From the NCBI GenBank assembly GCA_016932235.1, contig JAFGDF010000244.1, positions 1-14,988 of the forward strand: 14,988 bases of DNA. The letters are read 5' to 3'. A model generated the notes under the pieces. It saw only the letters and a program-made list of their open reading frames with translations. It was not told the DNA's origin and did not search any database. Numbering within the stretch: position 1 is the first letter of the stretch; each line of letters starts with the position of its first letter. Positions 13,083 through 14,988 of this stretch are shown piece by piece. Source of the DNA: Deltaproteobacteria bacterium. GTDB taxonomy: Bacteria > Desulfobacterota > DSM-4660 > Desulfatiglandales > HGW-15. The position numbers and the translations under genes are program-made.

Positions 13083-13841
13083 ATGAAAACAGAATGTGTT
13101 TCTCTCCTCATTGTATTTTTCTCGGTAGTTCTCATGTTCATGATAACCGCATGTAACTCCAATGGAATACAGTTTAAGTCCGCCCAGGAACAAGACCCCT
13201 TGCCGGATGGTGGAACCGCCTGGACTCCTGAGATTGACAGATCGGAGAGAAGCCTGATTAATCCTCCCGATAAAATCCCCTGGTTTTCCGGGATATTATT
13301 ACGGCAGGCAGAGAAAGAATTTAAAAAAGAACTTCTTCCCGGCAGAATATTGACCTGGTCTACAGACCTGGGTGTAGCTTCCGGTTGTTTGGAATACTTT
13401 ATAGAAAAAGGGGCGAAAAAGATCCTGGAACCACGTCTGCTTTGCCTGCTCAGGATGCAGGTTTCCTATTATGTATCCTGTCCCTTTGCGATAGATGTTA
13501 ATTCTGCGGAATATAAAGATTCCCGGATAACCGAAGAGGAGTTACAAGGGCTCCAGGGTCTGAAGGAACTCGATACGATCGAGAGCTTTGCTGAAGGAGA
13601 ATTGGTCGCGCTGAAATACGCGGTTGCCCTTTCCAAGACGCCAGTAAGTTTTTCAGGGGAATTACTGGAAGATGTTCGCCGATTATTTTCCAACGAGGAG
13701 ATTGTTGCCATCGCCGGTCTTTCCGCAAAGGTCAATTACTGGGCCCGACTGATTGAGGCATGGAGGATAAAACCCGCGGGGTATACGGATGATCCTCTTT
13801 TAAGGCTTGATCAGTACAACACTTATGAATCATCAAAGTAA
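13083..13841 (+). CDS. Lipoprotein with a degenerate AhpD/CMD-like domain
   Basis: A 252-aa exported lipoprotein. A hydrophobic signal (7-20) ends in the lipobox ITAC with C24 as the lipid-bearing residue; N25 after it does not favour inner-membrane retention, so outer-membrane sorting is likely. The mature part resembles the carboxymuconolactone decarboxylase/AhpD helical fold: RLLCLLRMQVSYYVSCPFAIDVN (118-140), then an LQGLQG segment, an acidic helix with FAEGELVALKYAVAL, and a final FSNEEIVAIAGLSAKVNYWARL. Where AhpD has C-x2-C-x3-H, this protein has C133-P-F-A-I-D-V-N140, so the second Cys and the His are lost and thiol peroxidase-type activity is unlikely. AAGGAG lies 6 bases before ATG. 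It is followed after 96 bp by an efflux-type adaptor gene and may share its transcript. Family placement is tentative. Confidence 0.75.
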   Translation: MKTECVSLLIVFFSVVLMFMITACNSNGIQFKSAQEQDPLPDGGTAWTPEIDRSERSLINPPDKIPWFSGILLRQAEKEFKKELLPGRILTWSTDLGVASGCLEYFIEKGAKKILEPRLLCLLRMQVSYYVSCPFAIDVNSAEYKDSRITEEELQGLQGLKELDTIESFAEGELVALKYAVALSKTPVSFSGELLEDVRRLFSNEEIVAIAGLSAKVNYWARLIEAWRIKPAGYTDDPLLRLDQYNTYESSK

Positions 13842-13937
13842 AAACAGACTATTGAACAAGAAAAGGCATGGGCTATTTTCAAAAGGGCATTTCGATGACT
13901 AATAAGACAAGATTAAGCCATGATCAAGAGGAAAGCC

Positions 13938-14988
13938 ATGAATAGAATATCCAAAGGATTTTTAAAGATCCTGCCCATTCTGGCGGCGCTTTTAGCGGCG
14001 GCCTATCTGGTTGCCCATAAACCGGGCCCAACGCAAAAACAGGCGGAAGAATCAATCAGTTCGCTTCGGGTAATTAAGACGGCGCCCGTTGATCTGGAGC
14101 CTCTTGTTATCGGCTATGGGGTTGCACAGCCCGGAAAGGTATGGGAGGCAGTTGCAGAGGTTAGAGGCACAGTATCATCTATAAATCAGCGCTTGAAACC
14201 CGGGGAACTGATTAAAGAAAAAAGCGTATTGATCCGGATAGATCCCACGGAATACGAACTGGCGATAACTCGATCGGAAGCAAATGTTGAAGAAACCAAG
14301 GCTAAAATCAAGGAACTTGCCGAGGAGGAGAAGAATACCCGAAGGTTGCTCGCGATTGAGCAACGATCTTTAGAGCTTGCTCAAAAATCCCTTGAGCGAA
14401 AACTTGAGGCGCTAAAAAACAACACCCTTCCGCAAGATACCGTGGATCGTGAGGAGAGGAACTTTCTCCAGCAAAAACAGAGTGTGCAGCGGTTGGAAAA
14501 TATCCTTGCCTTGATACCCTCAAAGCTAAAGACCTTGAGTTCCGGCCTTGCCGTTCATCAATCCAACCTCAAACAGGCGAGGATGGATCTGGCAAAAACA
14601 ACCATAATCGCGCCCTTTGACTGCCGGTTAGGTGACGTAAATATTGAAGCCGGGCAGTTTGTGCGGGCCGGCCAGGCCCTTTTTAAGGCCCACGGTACCG
14701 CGGTCACAGAAGTTGAGGCCCGGTTTAGGATTGAAGATCTTCTTAATCTCTTGAGTGAAGAGATGCGCAGGCGGTTTCAGCCGGGTCTGAGCGCCGGTGA
14801 GTTCGAACAGTTATTTAGTGATGTTCGTGTCCTTGTCAGCCTGCAGAGTGGTGACTGGTCCGCGCAATGGGAAGCCCGGATAGAAAGATTGCGTGAGGCT
14901 GTGGATTCCAAAACCAGGGAAGTCAAGATAGTGGTTTCCGTTGACCGTCCCTATGAAAAAGCCATACCCGGTGAACGCCCGCCTCTAA
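13938..14988 (+). CDS. HlyD/RND-type periplasmic adaptor subunit (partial, 3' end beyond window)
   Basis: The first 350 codons of a membrane-fusion protein that would link an inner-membrane pump to an outer-membrane channel. A short cytosolic N-terminus is followed by one membrane anchor (ILPILAALLAAAYLVA, 11-26). Then come the first lipoyl half (VAEVRGTVSSINQRLKPGELI), a long charged coiled-coil hairpin (about 110-215), and the second lipoyl half (IIAPFDCRLGDVNIEAGQFVRAGQALF). The beta-barrel follows and the frame is still open at the edge; the terminal taa is out of frame. ATG at 13938 has GAGG seven bases upstream; an in-frame ATG at 13920 has no such site. A pump gene is expected next. 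Substrate unknown. Confidence 0.9.
   Translation, partial: MNRISKGFLKILPILAALLAAAYLVAHKPGPTQKQAEESISSLRVIKTAPVDLEPLVIGYGVAQPGKVWEAVAEVRGTVSSINQRLKPGELIKEKSVLIRIDPTEYELAITRSEANVEETKAKIKELAEEEKNTRRLLAIEQRSLELAQKSLERKLEALKNNTLPQDTVDREERNFLQQKQSVQRLENILALIPSKLKTLSSGLAVHQSNLKQARMDLAKTTIIAPFDCRLGDVNIEAGQFVRAGQALFKAHGTAVTEVEARFRIEDLLNLLSEEMRRRFQPGLSAGEFEQLFSDVRVLVSLQSGDWSAQWEARIERLREAVDSKTREVKIVVSVDRPYEKAIPGERPPL

Noticed and set aside
13874..13924. Very short frame (ATG at 13896) between the lipoprotein and adaptor genes
   Set aside because: It would encode about 16 residues, has no clear ribosome site and overlaps the adaptor's own ribosome site.
14986..14988. Terminal taa as the stop codon of the adaptor gene
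   Set aside because: Counting codons from ATG 13938 puts the last full codon at 14985-14987 (cta), so the taa is out of frame and the gene continues beyond the window.

Overview
The window reads as chromosome of a Gram-negative bacterium, most likely a Desulfobacterota-type (deltaproteobacterial) anaerobe. This is inferred from the gene set (non-pyrrolysine MttB-family methyltransferase, TreT-type trehalose synthase with a DUF5752 partner, lipoprotein and RND-type adaptor genes) and not from any marker gene. The amber codon TAG ends six of the fourteen complete, confidently called genes, so the organism probably does not decode TAG as pyrrolysine. No rRNA, tRNA, CRISPR array, transposase or phage gene is visible.

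Left part (207-8552, all minus strand): a compact quaternary-amine / compatible-solute cluster. In transcription order it encodes a FAD-dependent DAO-family oxidoreductase, then after a 118-bp gap an OpuB/OpuC/OsmU-type glycine-betaine ABC importer (ATPase with CBS domains, two permeases, periplasmic binding protein), an MttB-superfamily methyltransferase, a 68-aa cysteine-rich protein, a DUF5752 protein and a TreT-like trehalose glycosyltransferase. From the ATPase onward, genes overlap or lie 12-36 bp apart. A near-consensus sigma-70 promoter (TTGACA, 17 bp, TATTAT) lies upstream of the oxidoreductase. The inferred logic is import of betaine-like methylamines, methyl removal by MttB and DAO enzymes, and parallel synthesis of trehalose, joining two osmoprotectant routes in one unit. 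No corrinoid protein gene is in the window.

Two copies of a 37-bp perfect palindrome (174-210 and 7188-7224) end the first and last genes of this cluster. In both, the CTAG tip of the palindrome supplies the gene's TAG stop codon. The two copies differ by a compensatory base-pair swap and keep a similar loop in the same orientation, which suggests a dispersed, structured element.

Middle (8553-9240): a 688-bp divergent intergenic region with a GC-rich block carrying imperfect repeats and a very AT-rich block. Plus-strand genes follow: a secreted ComEA-like helix-hairpin-helix protein (9241-9546), a rhomboid intramembrane protease (9696-10457) and an overlapping four-domain S1 RNA-binding protein (10406-11653). 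A 465-bp poorly coding, hairpin-rich stretch then leads to a Crp/Fnr-family regulator (12119-12817).

Right end: an extended -10 promoter with an 8-bp direct repeat precedes a lipoprotein with a degenerate AhpD/CMD-like domain (13083-13841). After it comes a HlyD/RND-type periplasmic adaptor (13938 onward) whose reading frame is still open at the window edge; the last three bases, taa, are out of frame.
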